Below are positions 1 to 7,103 of a stretch of 48,105 nt of DNA, piece after piece (the first letter of the stretch is position 1; each line of letters opens with the position of its first letter). The position numbers and the translations under genes are program-made. The DNA lies in contig NZ_QKZL01000025.1 of NCBI RefSeq assembly GCF_003253995.1, positions 1-48,105 on the forward strand, in the 5' to 3' direction. Below the pieces are notes generated by a model. The model worked only from the letters and a program-made list of their open reading frames with translations. It searched no databases and had not been told where the DNA came from. This DNA comes from Palleronia aestuarii (GTDB lineage: Bacteria; Pseudomonadota; Alphaproteobacteria; Rhodobacterales; Rhodobacteraceae).

Positions 1-1
1 C

Positions 2-91
2 GAGATGGGCACCGGCTGCAACCCGCCCCGCATCCGTCCCGCCGCGAAAGCTGAGATGGGCACAGGCTGCAACCCGCCCCGCATCCGCTGA
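2..91. repeat. 51-bp tandem repeat, cut by the window edge
   Basis: Bases 2-36 and 53-87 are the same 35-bp block with one mismatch, giving a 51-bp period (17 codons). On the plus strand the phase starting at base 2 is open and reads as a 17-residue repeat, EMGTGCNPPRIRPAAKA, followed by a second partial copy ending GCNPPRIR and a TGA at 89-91. On the minus strand the same phase reads as repeated MRGGLQPVPISAFAAGR and runs off the left edge. Third positions of this phase are mostly G or C on either reading, as in genes here, so it may be the end of a repeat-containing gene. Strand and coding status cannot be settled from 1.7 copies. Confidence 0.7.
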
Positions 92-113
92 CGGATCGCG
101 CGACGGGCATTGC

Positions 114-152
114 GCATGACCCGAACCACGCGCTAGACGCGACGGGTCATGC
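114..152. other. Stem-loop between repeat and DUF6065-like gene
   Basis: A perfect 10-bp inverted repeat, GCATGACCCG at 114-123 and its complement at 143-152, encloses a 19-nt loop. It lies just after the TGA that ends the plus-strand reading of the tandem repeat, so it could be a terminator or a processing hairpin. There is no T-run after it, so a rho-independent terminator is not well supported. Confidence 0.35.
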
Positions 153-183
153 CCGCGGGCGAGAACTGAACGGAGCCCGCGCG

Positions 184-921
184 GTGAGCACGGAGCCGAT
201 CCTCACGCTTCACAAGGCCTACGCGCCTGCGCCGGATATAAAGCCGGCGGAGAAGGGCGCGGCCGGGACGATGCCCGCGGCAGCGTTCCAGTATTGCGAG
301 GCGATGCGGCGCGCGGCCTCGACGGGCTGGTACGTCTACCCTCCGAAGGAGATGAGCCTCTACTTCGATGGCTACGAATCCTTCATCCACGACGACGGCG
401 ACTGGATCCCGATCAAGTCCCTGCCCTTCGAACAGGCGTTCCGCGACAGGTGGAACGCGAGTGCGCCCGAACACCTCAAGGGATTCGACCCGCCCTTCGT
501 CAGCGACCTCTTCGTTCCGGGCGCCGTGCAGATCTGGTCGGGCTATTTCGTGCAGACGCGGCCGGGATGGTCGCTCCATGTCCGTGGACCGGTCAATTTC
601 GGCGCCAGGAGCGCAATTACCCACTACGAGGGGATCGTCGATACCGACGATTACGCGCCGAGCCCGCTCTTCATCAATTTCAAGATCGTCAAGACCGACG
701 TGGAGGTGCACCTGCCCACCGGCCGTCCGCTCTTCCAGGTGATGCCGGTCTACCGTGCGCAGGATCCGCGCAGCGCCCATTCCTTTGCCACACACGACAT
801 CTTCGCGTCCGACGCGGACTTCGCCTGGGAGGCGATGGGACGCACGATCCGCCCTGTCGAGAAGGGCCCCGATGACAGGCCGGGACGCTACGCCGCCGAA
901 CGGCGCCGGCGGAAGGAATGA
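184..921 (+). CDS. DUF6065-like protein of unknown function
   Basis: A 245-residue protein with no signal peptide or membrane segment. Its overall pattern resembles the DUF6065 family as I remember it: an aromatic-rich N-terminal third (YFDGYESFIHDDGDW around residues 60-75), then a VQIWSGYFVQTRPGWSLHVRGPVN-like core near residues 117-140, an EGIVDTDDY segment, and a PLFQVMPVYR strand near residues 182-191. No catalytic motif is recognisable. The GTG start at 184 is chosen because GGAG lies 8 bases upstream and no other start has a better site. The gene after it begins 64 bases downstream on the same strand. No function is known to me and the family assignment is from memory of its pattern. 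Confidence 0.7.
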   Translation: MSTEPILTLHKAYAPAPDIKPAEKGAAGTMPAAAFQYCEAMRRAASTGWYVYPPKEMSLYFDGYESFIHDDGDWIPIKSLPFEQAFRDRWNASAPEHLKGFDPPFVSDLFVPGAVQIWSGYFVQTRPGWSLHVRGPVNFGARSAITHYEGIVDTDDYAPSPLFINFKIVKTDVEVHLPTGRPLFQVMPVYRAQDPRSAHSFATHDIFASDADFAWEAMGRTIRPVEKGPDDRPGRYAAERRRRKE

Positions 922-985
922 GAGGCCCGGCATTCCAGAGGATGCGAGGCGTCGACATGCGGCACGGCTGCGCGATGTGCCCCGA

Positions 986-1471
986 ATGACGGATCCGCGG
1001 GATTTCACGCAGTTCGAGGAGTGGTCGCTCGTCTCCGATCAGGTCATGGGAGGCGTTTCCACCGGTACGCTCGTGGTCGAGCGGATCGACGGTCGCGACG
1101 CGCTCCGGATGCGCGGCGGCGTTCGTCTCGAGAACGACGGCGGCTTTCTGCAGATGGCCCGAGATCTGACGCCGGACGGAACGGATTTCGACGCGAGCGG
1201 CCATACCGGCGTGGAAATCGAGGTCATCGGAAACGGCGAAAGTTACAATGTCCATCTGCGGACCGCCGATGTCGAGAAATCGTGGCAGAGCTACCGGGCG
1301 ACGTTCGACGCACCCGCGCGCTGGACCACCCTGCGCTTCCCCTTCGATGCATTTTCCCCCCACCGGATCGAGGCCCCCTTCGATGCCGCGCACCTGCGCA
1401 GGATCGGTCTCGTCGCGATCGGCCGGGCCTTCCATGCGGATCTCGCGCTGGGTTCGCTGCGCTTCTACTGA
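986..1471 (+). CDS. CIA30-domain (complex I intermediate-associated protein 30-like) protein
   Basis: A 161-residue cytoplasmic protein that is essentially one CIA30-type galactose-binding-like domain. Typical features are W-SLVSDQVMGGVSTG near residues 13-27, the GGFLQMARDL strand near residues 53-62, and a WTTLRFPFDAF segment near residues 112-122. The family is named for mitochondrial complex I assembly factors. Bacterial members are of uncertain role, so I do not claim complex I assembly here. The ATG at 986 gives the domain a natural N-terminus; an in-frame GTG at 977 is possible and no strong ribosome-binding site separates them. It follows the DUF6065-like gene on the same strand and converges with the IclR gene, leaving 12 bases between them. 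Confidence 0.8.
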   Translation: MTDPRDFTQFEEWSLVSDQVMGGVSTGTLVVERIDGRDALRMRGGVRLENDGGFLQMARDLTPDGTDFDASGHTGVEIEVIGNGESYNVHLRTADVEKSWQSYRATFDAPARWTTLRFPFDAFSPHRIEAPFDAAHLRRIGLVAIGRAFHADLALGSLRFY

Positions 1472-1483
1472 GCGAGGAACACG

Positions 1484-2293
1484 TCAGTCCGTCTGTCCAC
1501 CCGTCGCGGGATCCGGTCCGCCACTCGCGATCCGGTCGAGATGCGAAACCGCCTGGCGAAGTTTTGGCCCGACCCTGTCCACGATCTCCCCAGGTGCATT
1601 GTCCCGCGCGCGGAAGCTGCAGGAAAAGATGACCGGCTGCTCCATGTCCTCGGAAACGAGCGGCACGGCAACGGCGCGGATGTCGGGCATGAAATAGTCG
1701 GACGGATCCGCCGCCACGTATCCCCGCAGCGCCATCTGCAAGATCGCGTCCCGCCGGATCCGCCGCGCCGCCGGCAGGTCGAACTCGGGGTCCCGGCGGA
1801 CATCCTTCACGATCGCTTCAAGCTGCGTGTCGTCCAGCGTGGTGAGCAGGCAATGACCGGAGGCGGTGCCCCGGATCGGCAGGCGATGTCCGACGTCGAG
1901 GTAGATCCCGGAGATGCCGAAAGGCCGCCATGTCTTCGTTAGCAGCAACCTGTCGCGGTCGCGGACGGCCATGACGACGAGCACCCGCGATTCGTCCGCA
2001 AGTTTCTGCATGATCGGCTCGGCCAGATGCACGAAGGCGATGGAGCCCGTCGCGACATTTCCGAGCGCCAGGAGGGCCGGGCCGAACCTGTATCTGTCGC
2101 GATGCCCGGAATGGCTGAGATAGCCGAGACGCATGAGCGTGAACGTCAGGCGGGAGACCGTGGATTTCGGCAACCCGGTACGCTGCGCGATCTCGGAATT
2201 CGCGAGCCCGTCATCGCCCGGGTGGAACGCGCCGAGCACGCTCAGGCCGCGCGCGAGAGTGATCGCAAAGCGCCGATCCGTATGGGACGTCAC
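1484..2293 (-). CDS. IclR-family transcriptional regulator
   Basis: A 269-residue regulator. The N-terminal winged helix-turn-helix is clear (SEIAQRTGLPKSTVSRLTFTLMRLGYL, about residues 33-58), followed by the effector-binding domain (PIRGTASGHCLL near the middle, VAVPLVSED near the C-terminus). I place the start at the GTG at 2293, which has a GGGGGG run 7 bases upstream and gives the usual short lead into the helix-turn-helix; in-frame ATGs at 2362 and 2392 would add 23 or 33 residues of poor quality. It lies beside urate and ureide genes, and IclR relatives such as AllR control allantoin use in enterobacteria. A role as the local purine-catabolism regulator is therefore likely but inferred. 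Confidence 0.88.
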   Translation of the reverse strand: MTSHTDRRFAITLARGLSVLGAFHPGDDGLANSEIAQRTGLPKSTVSRLTFTLMRLGYLSHSGHRDRYRFGPALLALGNVATGSIAFVHLAEPIMQKLADESRVLVVMAVRDRDRLLLTKTWRPFGISGIYLDVGHRLPIRGTASGHCLLTTLDDTQLEAIVKDVRRDPEFDLPAARRIRRDAILQMALRGYVAADPSDYFMPDIRAVAVPLVSEDMEQPVIFSCSFRARDNAPGEIVDRVGPKLRQAVSHLDRIASGGPDPATGGQTD

Positions 2294-2295
2294 GT

Positions 2296-2367
2296 TCAGG
2301 CCCCCCGAGGGTCGGACCGATGTGCAGGCGTCAGAAGAATTCCTTCCAAATCGACGGTGCATCCCAT
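2296..2367 (-). CDS. Possible 23-residue leader peptide upstream of the IclR gene
   Basis: On the minus strand an ATG at 2367 is preceded by a perfect AGGAGG (2378-2383) ten bases away. It opens a 23-codon frame, MGCTVDLEGILLTPAHRSDPRG and A, that stops with TGA at 2298-2296, just two bases before the GTG start of the IclR gene. The strong ribosome-binding site belongs to this frame and not to the regulator frame. This arrangement suggests translational coupling of the regulator to a short leader. The peptide has no recognisable homology, and it could be chance. Confidence 0.35.
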   Translation of the reverse strand: MGCTVDLEGILLTPAHRSDPRGA

Positions 2368-2439
2368 CGGGACAATACCTCCTGCAAAACACACTTGTGG
2401 CGCAGGTTTGACCGTCGAACCCGACCTACCCGGCGCTTA

Positions 2440-2487
2440 AATTCAACCTTTACGATAAATTATTAGAACTATGGTTGTCCAATCAAC
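2440..2487 (-). promoter_or_regulatory. AT-rich candidate promoter for the IclR gene
   Basis: The region about 2437-2490 is distinctly AT-rich against the high-GC background. On the minus strand it holds TTGATT followed 16 bases later by AATAAT, upstream of the IclR leader. It also lies immediately downstream of the uraH stop, so the AT richness may equally reflect intergenic drift. Confidence 0.3.
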
Positions 2488-2499
2488 TTAAACGTATTG

Positions 2500-2844
2500 T
2501 CAGCTCCCTCTGTAGGTCGTGTAGCCGTAGGGGGAGAGCAGCAGCGGCACATGGTAATGCGCCGCTTCGGACATCACGAAACGGATCGGGATGTCCGAAA
2601 GGAACGGCGAGCCGCCGGAGTTCTGGGCCAGATAGGCACGTACGGCGAAAACGAGTTCGTATTCTCCCAGCCGAAACGCCGCCTCGGGCAGGATCGGCGC
2701 ATCGGTCCGGCCGTCTTCGTTAGTCGTGACCTCGGCAATTCTCTCGCGTCGGCCCGCCTCGATCAGATCGAGTGTGATGTCGAGGCCTGCGGCGGGACGC
2801 CCCGAGGCGGTGTCGAGAACGTGGGTCGTGAGATATCCGGACAT
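2500..2844 (-). CDS. uraH: 5-hydroxyisourate hydrolase
   Basis: A 114-residue transthyretin-like protein that hydrolyses 5-hydroxyisourate to OHCU in urate breakdown. Family marks are all visible: [14 protein letters not shown] at residues 6-19 with the active-site His, the IPIRF arginine near residue 88, [10 protein letters not shown] near residues 96-105, and the C-terminal YRGS that defines the family. The ATG at 2844 is chosen because it places the HVLD motif at the usual N-terminal distance and has GAGGG just upstream; a longer frame from 2922 would add unrelated residues. It is transcribed divergently from the puuE-uraD gene across only 76 bases, so both are probably controlled from that interval. 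Length matches the family. Confidence 0.95.
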   Translation of the reverse strand: MSGYLTTHVLDTASGRPAAGLDITLDLIEAGRRERIAEVTTNEDGRTDAPILPEAAFRLGEYELVFAVRAYLAQNSGGSPFLSDIPIRFVMSEAAHYHVPLLLSPYGYTTYRGS

Positions 2845-2865
2845 GATGGCCCTCGCCATTCGGTG

Positions 2866-2905
2866 TTGCGGAGCCGAGTGTTTCCGTCGCAGAAAAATTC
2901 CGCAA
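2866..2905. promoter_or_regulatory. Candidate operator region between uraH and puuE-uraD
   Basis: The 76-bp divergent spacer contains the inverted repeat TTGCGGA (2866-2872) and TCCGCAA (2899-2905), with an inner dyad TTTC-N7-GAAA at 2881-2895. IclR-family proteins bind short palindromes of this general kind, and the region is the only promoter space for both transcripts. The link to the nearby IclR protein is inferred. Confidence 0.35.
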
Positions 2906-2920
2906 GCAGAAGGGGGCGCC

Positions 2921-4357
2921 ATGATGTCGAGACCGGACGGCCGTGGGGAGGCGCCGCGTTACGCCCGCGACATGCGCGGCCACGGGCAGACCCCGCCCGC
3001 GGCGGAGTGGCCCGGCGGCGCCCGGATCGCTATCCAGATCGTGATCAATTACGAGGAAGGCGGGGAGAACAGCATCCTGCACGGCGATGCGGCCTCCGAG
3101 GCCTTCCTGTCGGAGATCGCGGGCGCGCAGCCCTGGCCGGGGCAGCGGCACTGGAACATGGAATCGATCTACGAATACGGGGCGCGAGCCGGATTCTGGC
3201 GCCTTCACAGGCTTCTCGCGGACGTGCCCGTCACGGTCTACGGCGTCGCCACCGCGCTCGCCCGCTCGCCCGAGCAGGTTGCGGCGATGCAGGACGCCGG
3301 TTGGGAGATCGCGAGCCACGGGCTCAAATGGATCGAGTACAAGGATTTTTCTCCCGAAGCGGAAGCGGCCCATATGGCGGAGGCCATCCGCCTCCATACG
3401 GAGGTGACCGGCGAACGGCCGCGCGGCTGGTACACGGGGCGCTGCTCCGACCAGACCGTGCGGCTCGCCGCGGAAGAGGGGGGGTTCGACTACCTCGCCG
3501 ACAGCTATGCCGACGAGCTGCCCTACTGGCTGCGTGTGGGGGGGCGGGATCAGCTTGTCGTGCCCTATACGCTCGACGCTAACGACATGCGCTTTTCCGC
3601 AGGCACGCTGTCGACCGGCGACGATTTCGAGACCTATCTGCGCGACAGCTTCGATTGCCTCTATGCCGAAGGTGAGGCGGGAACGCCCAGGATGATGTCG
3701 GTGGGTCTTCACTGCCGCCTCGCCGGGCGGCCGGGTCGGGTGATGGGGCTCAAGCGCTTCCTCGATCACGCGCGGTCGCATGACGGCGTCTGGTTCGCCA
3801 CGCGGGCCGAAATCGCGGCACATTGGGCGCGGCACCATCCGCCCCGCCGCATCGAGCGGCCAAGCAGGATGGACCGCGCGGCTTTCGTCGCGGCCTTCGG
3901 CGGGATCGTCGAGCATTCGCCCTGGGTGGCGGAGCGCGCCTTCGAACTCGAACTCGGACCGGCCCATGACAGCGCCGCGGGACTCGCCTCCGCACTCGTC
4001 CGCACGTTCCGGTCGGGCAGCGACGCGGAGCGGCTAGCGATTCTGAGGAAGCATCCCGACCTCGCGGGCAAGCTCGCCGCGGCGAAGCGGCTTTCGCAGG
4101 AAAGCGCGTCGGAGCAGGCGGGCGCGGGGCTTGATGCACTGACGGATGCCGAGCGGGCGGAGTTCACGGAACTCAACGACGCCTATCAGACGCGACACGG
4201 CTTCCCCTTCATCATCGCGGTGCGCGATCACGACAAGGCGGGGATCCTGACCGCCTTCCGGCAGCGGCTCGACCATGACGGAGAGACGGAACGGGCGGAG
4301 GCGGAGCGGCAGGTGGCGCGGATCGTGCGGCTCCGGCTCGACGGTCTGCTGCCGTGA
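2921..4357 (+). CDS. puuE: Fused allantoinase (PuuE) and OHCU decarboxylase (UraD)
   Basis: A 478-residue two-domain enzyme. Residues about 10-310 are a polysaccharide-deacetylase-fold allantoinase of the PuuE type, with the [14 protein letters not shown] signature at 43-56, ASHGL at 131-135 and WYTGRCS at 170-176. Residues about 317-478 are an OHCU decarboxylase domain, with [10 protein letters not shown] at 331-340 (catalytic His332), [10 protein letters not shown] at 377-386 and [11 protein letters not shown] at 425-435. UraD turns OHCU into S-allantoin and PuuE opens it to allantoate, so the fusion couples consecutive steps. The ATG at 2921 (a second ATG follows at 2924) sits after an AGGGGG site; translation upstream of it is non-homologous. 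The gene's TGA overlaps the ATG of allA. Confidence 0.94.
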   Translation: MMSRPDGRGEAPRYARDMRGHGQTPPAAEWPGGARIAIQIVINYEEGGENSILHGDAASEAFLSEIAGAQPWPGQRHWNMESIYEYGARAGFWRLHRLLADVPVTVYGVATALARSPEQVAAMQDAGWEIASHGLKWIEYKDFSPEAEAAHMAEAIRLHTEVTGERPRGWYTGRCSDQTVRLAAEEGGFDYLADSYADELPYWLRVGGRDQLVVPYTLDANDMRFSAGTLSTGDDFETYLRDSFDCLYAEGEAGTPRMMSVGLHCRLAGRPGRVMGLKRFLDHARSHDGVWFATRAEIAAHWARHHPPRRIERPSRMDRAAFVAAFGGIVEHSPWVAERAFELELGPAHDSAAGLASALVRTFRSGSDAERLAILRKHPDLAGKLAAAKRLSQESASEQAGAGLDALTDAERAEFTELNDAYQTRHGFPFIIAVRDHDKAGILTAFRQRLDHDGETERAEAERQVARIVRLRLDGLLP

Positions 4358-4863
4358 TGGAAACGATCGCGGCCCGACCGCTAGAGGCAACCGCCTTCGC
4401 GCCCTTCGGCGATGTCCTGGATATCTCCGGCGCGCCCGACCGGATCATCAATCAGGGCCTCTGCGGCCGCTATCACGACAGGGCGCGGCTCGATTTCGGA
4501 GATGGTCATGCGGGGATCAGCCTCTTCTCCGCGGAAACTCGCTCCCTGCCCTACAGACTAGACCTCCTCGAGCGGCATCCCGATGGGTCTCAGGCCTTCG
4601 TGCCGATGACTTTGGCGCCGTTCCTCGTCATCGTTGCCGAAGATCTGGGCGATAGACCCGGCGATATCCATGCTTTCGTCACCGAACCGGGACAAGCCGT
4701 CAATTTCCTGCGCGGAACATGGCATGGTGTGCTCACGCCGCTTCACGATCCGGGCCTCTTTGCCGTGATCGACCGGATCGGCGCGGGCGGCAATCTCGAG
4801 GAATACATCCTGCCGGAACCGGCCCTCGTGACCGATCCGGAGGGACTGGCGGAAAGGGTCTGA
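4357..4863 (+). CDS. allA: Ureidoglycolate lyase
   Basis: A 168-residue cupin-like enzyme that splits ureidoglycolate into glyoxylate and urea, the last ureide step. Family features are the N-terminal LEATAFAPFGDVLD segment, the INQGLCGRYHD segment near residues 30-40, ERHPDGSQAFVPM near residues 71-83, and the NFLRGTWHGVLTPL motif near residues 116-129. The ATG at 4357 shares its A with the stop of the upstream fusion gene (TGATG), so translation is coupled; a GTG one codon earlier at 4354 is also possible. The next gene, the permease, starts 4 bases after the stop, which supports a single operon. Confidence 0.94.
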   Translation: METIAARPLEATAFAPFGDVLDISGAPDRIINQGLCGRYHDRARLDFGDGHAGISLFSAETRSLPYRLDLLERHPDGSQAFVPMTLAPFLVIVAEDLGDRPGDIHAFVTEPGQAVNFLRGTWHGVLTPLHDPGLFAVIDRIGAGGNLEEYILPEPALVTDPEGLAERV

Positions 4864-4867
4864 AGAC

Positions 4868-6283
4868 ATGGCCGACACATCGCTCGGAACCACCGCGGAA
4901 CTCCGTGATCCGGATTACATGCCGCCGCTCATCAAGGCGGTGCCGCTCGGCATCCAGCACGTCATGGCGATGTTCGTCTCCAACGTCACGCCCGCGATCA
5001 TCGTCGCGGGAGCGGCGGGGTTCGGGTTCGGATCGAACTCGCCGGACTTTCCGGAACTGCTCTACCTGATCCAGATGGCCATGCTCTTCGCCGGGATCGC
5101 GACCCTTTTGCAGACGGTGACGATCGGGCCGGTAGGCGCGCGGCTCCCGATCGTGCAGGGAACCTCCTTCGCGTTCTTGCCGATCATGATCCCGCTGGTC
5201 GCGGGCCAGGGGGTGGGTGCACTCGGCGCGCTTTTCACCGGCTGCATCCTCGGCGGCCTGTTCCATGCCTGCCTCGGGACCGTGATTGGCCGGATCCGCT
5301 TCGCACTGCCGCCGCTCGTCACCGGGCTCGTCGTGACCCTCATCGGCCTCGCGCTCGTCCGGGTGGGAATCCAGTACGCGGCCGGGGGCGTTCCGGCCAT
5401 CGGAACGCCGGAGTACGGCTCCGCGCTCAACTGGTCGGCGGCGGGGCTCGTGATCGTCGTCACGCTGGCGCTCAAGTTCTTCGCCCGAGGGCTCCTCGCC
5501 GTCTCCGCCGTGCTGATCGGGATCCTCGCAGGCTATCTCTACGCAATTGCGGTGGGTATGCTGCCTCTCTCCGACATCGCGGCCTCGTGGTCGAACGCCG
5601 CCGCCTTCGCGCTGCCGCAGCCCTTCCGCTACGGGTTCGAATTCTCGGCCGCCGCGGTTCTCGGCTTCTGTCTCATGGCGATCGTCTCGGCGATCGAGAC
5701 GGTGGGCGACGTCTCCGGCATCGCGAAGGGCGGCGCGGGACGGGAGGCGACGGAAGCCGAGATCACTGGTGCCACCTATGCCGACGGGCTCGGAACGGCG
5801 GTCGCGGGCATCTTCGGCGGCTTTCCCAACACGTCCTTCTCGCAGAATGTGGGGCTCATCGCGATGACGGGCGTGATGAGCCGGCACGTCGTGACGATCG
5901 GCGCGATCTTCCTCATCCTCTGCGGGTTGGTGCCGAAGGTCGGCGGCGTGATCCGCACCGTTCCGATCGAAGTGCTGGGCGGCGGCGTGATCGTGATGTT
6001 CGGAATGGTCGTGGCGGCGGGCGTGTCGATGCTGTCCGACGTGGTTTGGAACCGGCGCAACATGGTGATCTTCGCAACCGCGCTCTCTCTGGGCCTCGGG
6101 CTGCAGCTCGAGCCGGGGGCGGTGCAGTACCTGCCGGACTGGCTGCGCGTTCTCGCCGTCTCCGGGCTTCTGCCCGCCGCGGCGATCGCCATCGGACTGA
6201 ACCTCCTGCTGCCGGAGGAGATCGGGGACGAAGCCCCGGTCCCGGAGCCGGAAGGGATCCCCGCGGACGCGCCGCGGCACTGA
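4868..6283 (+). CDS. NCS2-family urate/xanthine permease
   Basis: A 471-residue membrane transporter of the nucleobase-cation symporter 2 family, with about 14 predicted membrane segments. Characteristic elements are the TM1 histidine in LGIQHVMAMF (residues 28-37), the QGTSFAFLPI segment near residue 98, and the family signature QNVGLIAMTGVMSR near residues 328-341. The position between allA and the convergent allE gene, 4 bases after allA, makes urate or another purine the likely substrate. The exact specificity (urate, xanthine or uracil) cannot be read from the sequence. It has GAAAGGG upstream of the start. The gene ends 4 bases from the convergent allE stop. Confidence 0.92.
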   Translation: MADTSLGTTAELRDPDYMPPLIKAVPLGIQHVMAMFVSNVTPAIIVAGAAGFGFGSNSPDFPELLYLIQMAMLFAGIATLLQTVTIGPVGARLPIVQGTSFAFLPIMIPLVAGQGVGALGALFTGCILGGLFHACLGTVIGRIRFALPPLVTGLVVTLIGLALVRVGIQYAAGGVPAIGTPEYGSALNWSAAGLVIVVTLALKFFARGLLAVSAVLIGILAGYLYAIAVGMLPLSDIAASWSNAAAFALPQPFRYGFEFSAAAVLGFCLMAIVSAIETVGDVSGIAKGGAGREATEAEITGATYADGLGTAVAGIFGGFPNTSFSQNVGLIAMTGVMSRHVVTIGAIFLILCGLVPKVGGVIRTVPIEVLGGGVIVMFGMVVAAGVSMLSDVVWNRRNMVIFATALSLGLGLQLEPGAVQYLPDWLRVLAVSGLLPAAAIAIGLNLLLPEEIGDEAPVPEPEGIPADAPRH

Positions 6284-6287
6284 CCGT

Positions 6288-7103
6288 TCAGAAAAGCCGC
6301 GCGTGCCGGTTCACGTCCTTGTAGAGGAGATAGCGGAACGGCCCCGGCCCGCCGGCATAGCAGGCCTGCGGGCAGAAGGCGCGAAGCCACATGTAATCGC
6401 CCGCCTCCACCTCGACCCAGTCGCGGTTGAGCCGGTAGACGCCCTTTCCCTCAAGCACGAAGAGCCCGTGCTCCATCACATGTGTCTCGAGAAACGGAAT
6501 CACGCCGCCGGGCTGAAGCGTGACGATGGTGACGTGCATGTCGTGGCGCAGATCGTCCGGGTCGACGAAGCGGGAAGTGGCCCAACGCCCTTCCGTACCC
6601 GGCATCGGTTGCGGCGTCACGTCGGCGTCGGTCGTGACGAAGGGGAACGGGATCTCGATCCCCTCCACAGGTTCGTAGGCCTTGCGGATCCAGTGGAACT
6701 GCGCCGGGGCCTCGCCCGTCGCGCGCAACGTCCAGGGCTGATCGGGCGGAATGTAGGCGTAGCCGCCTGCCTCCATTTCGTAGGGAACATCCCCGATGAT
6801 GAGGGTCAGTGCGCCGCCGACGACGAAGATGACCGCCTCCGCCGCGGCATCGACCTCCGGTCGGTCGGACCCGCCGCCCGGGGCCACCTCCATCAGGTAA
6901 TGCGAGAACGTCTCGGAAAAACCGGTCATGGGACGGGCGATGATCCAGAGCCGCGTCTCCTCCCAGAAGGGCAGCCGCGACGTGGTGATGTCGCGCATCG
7001 TGCGGCGGGGAATTACCGCGTAGGCCTCGGTGAAGACGGCGCGATCCTCGAGAAGCTGCTCCTGCCCCGGATGGCCGCCCGCTGGGGTGTGATATCTGCT
7101 CAT
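6288..7103 (-). CDS. allE: (S)-ureidoglycine aminohydrolase
   Basis: A 271-residue bicupin enzyme that converts ureidoglycine to ureidoglycolate and ammonia. The two cupin halves are visible: the first around FSETFSHYLMEVAPGGGSDRP and AVIFVVGGALTLIIGD (residues about 63-105), the second around TLQPGGVIPFLETHVMEHGLFVLEGKGVYRL (about residues 187-220), with candidate metal ligands in the ETHVMEHG stretch. The YIPPDQPWTLRA motif separates them. The ATG at 7103 overlaps the puuD stop by ATGA, so it is the second gene of a puuD-allE operon. The open frame continues upstream without a stop, but that part is the shadow of puuD. Confidence 0.93.
   Translation of the reverse strand: MSRYHTPAGGHPGQEQLLEDRAVFTEAYAVIPRRTMRDITTSRLPFWEETRLWIIARPMTGFSETFSHYLMEVAPGGGSDRPEVDAAAEAVIFVVGGALTLIIGDVPYEMEAGGYAYIPPDQPWTLRATGEAPAQFHWIRKAYEPVEGIEIPFPFVTTDADVTPQPMPGTEGRWATSRFVDPDDLRHDMHVTIVTLQPGGVIPFLETHVMEHGLFVLEGKGVYRLNRDWVEVEAGDYMWLRAFCPQACYAGGPGPFRYLLYKDVNRHARLF

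Noticed and set aside
1484-2392. Frameshift in the IclR gene, suggested by the better ribosome-binding site in another frame
   Set aside because: The regulator is complete from the GTG at 2293 with a normal helix-turn-helix position; the other frame is short and stops just before it.
4733-6280. A 515-codon open frame antisense to the NCS2 permease
   Set aside because: It reads as Arg, Asp, His-rich low-complexity text typical of a GC-rich shadow frame. The permease frame has the family signature.
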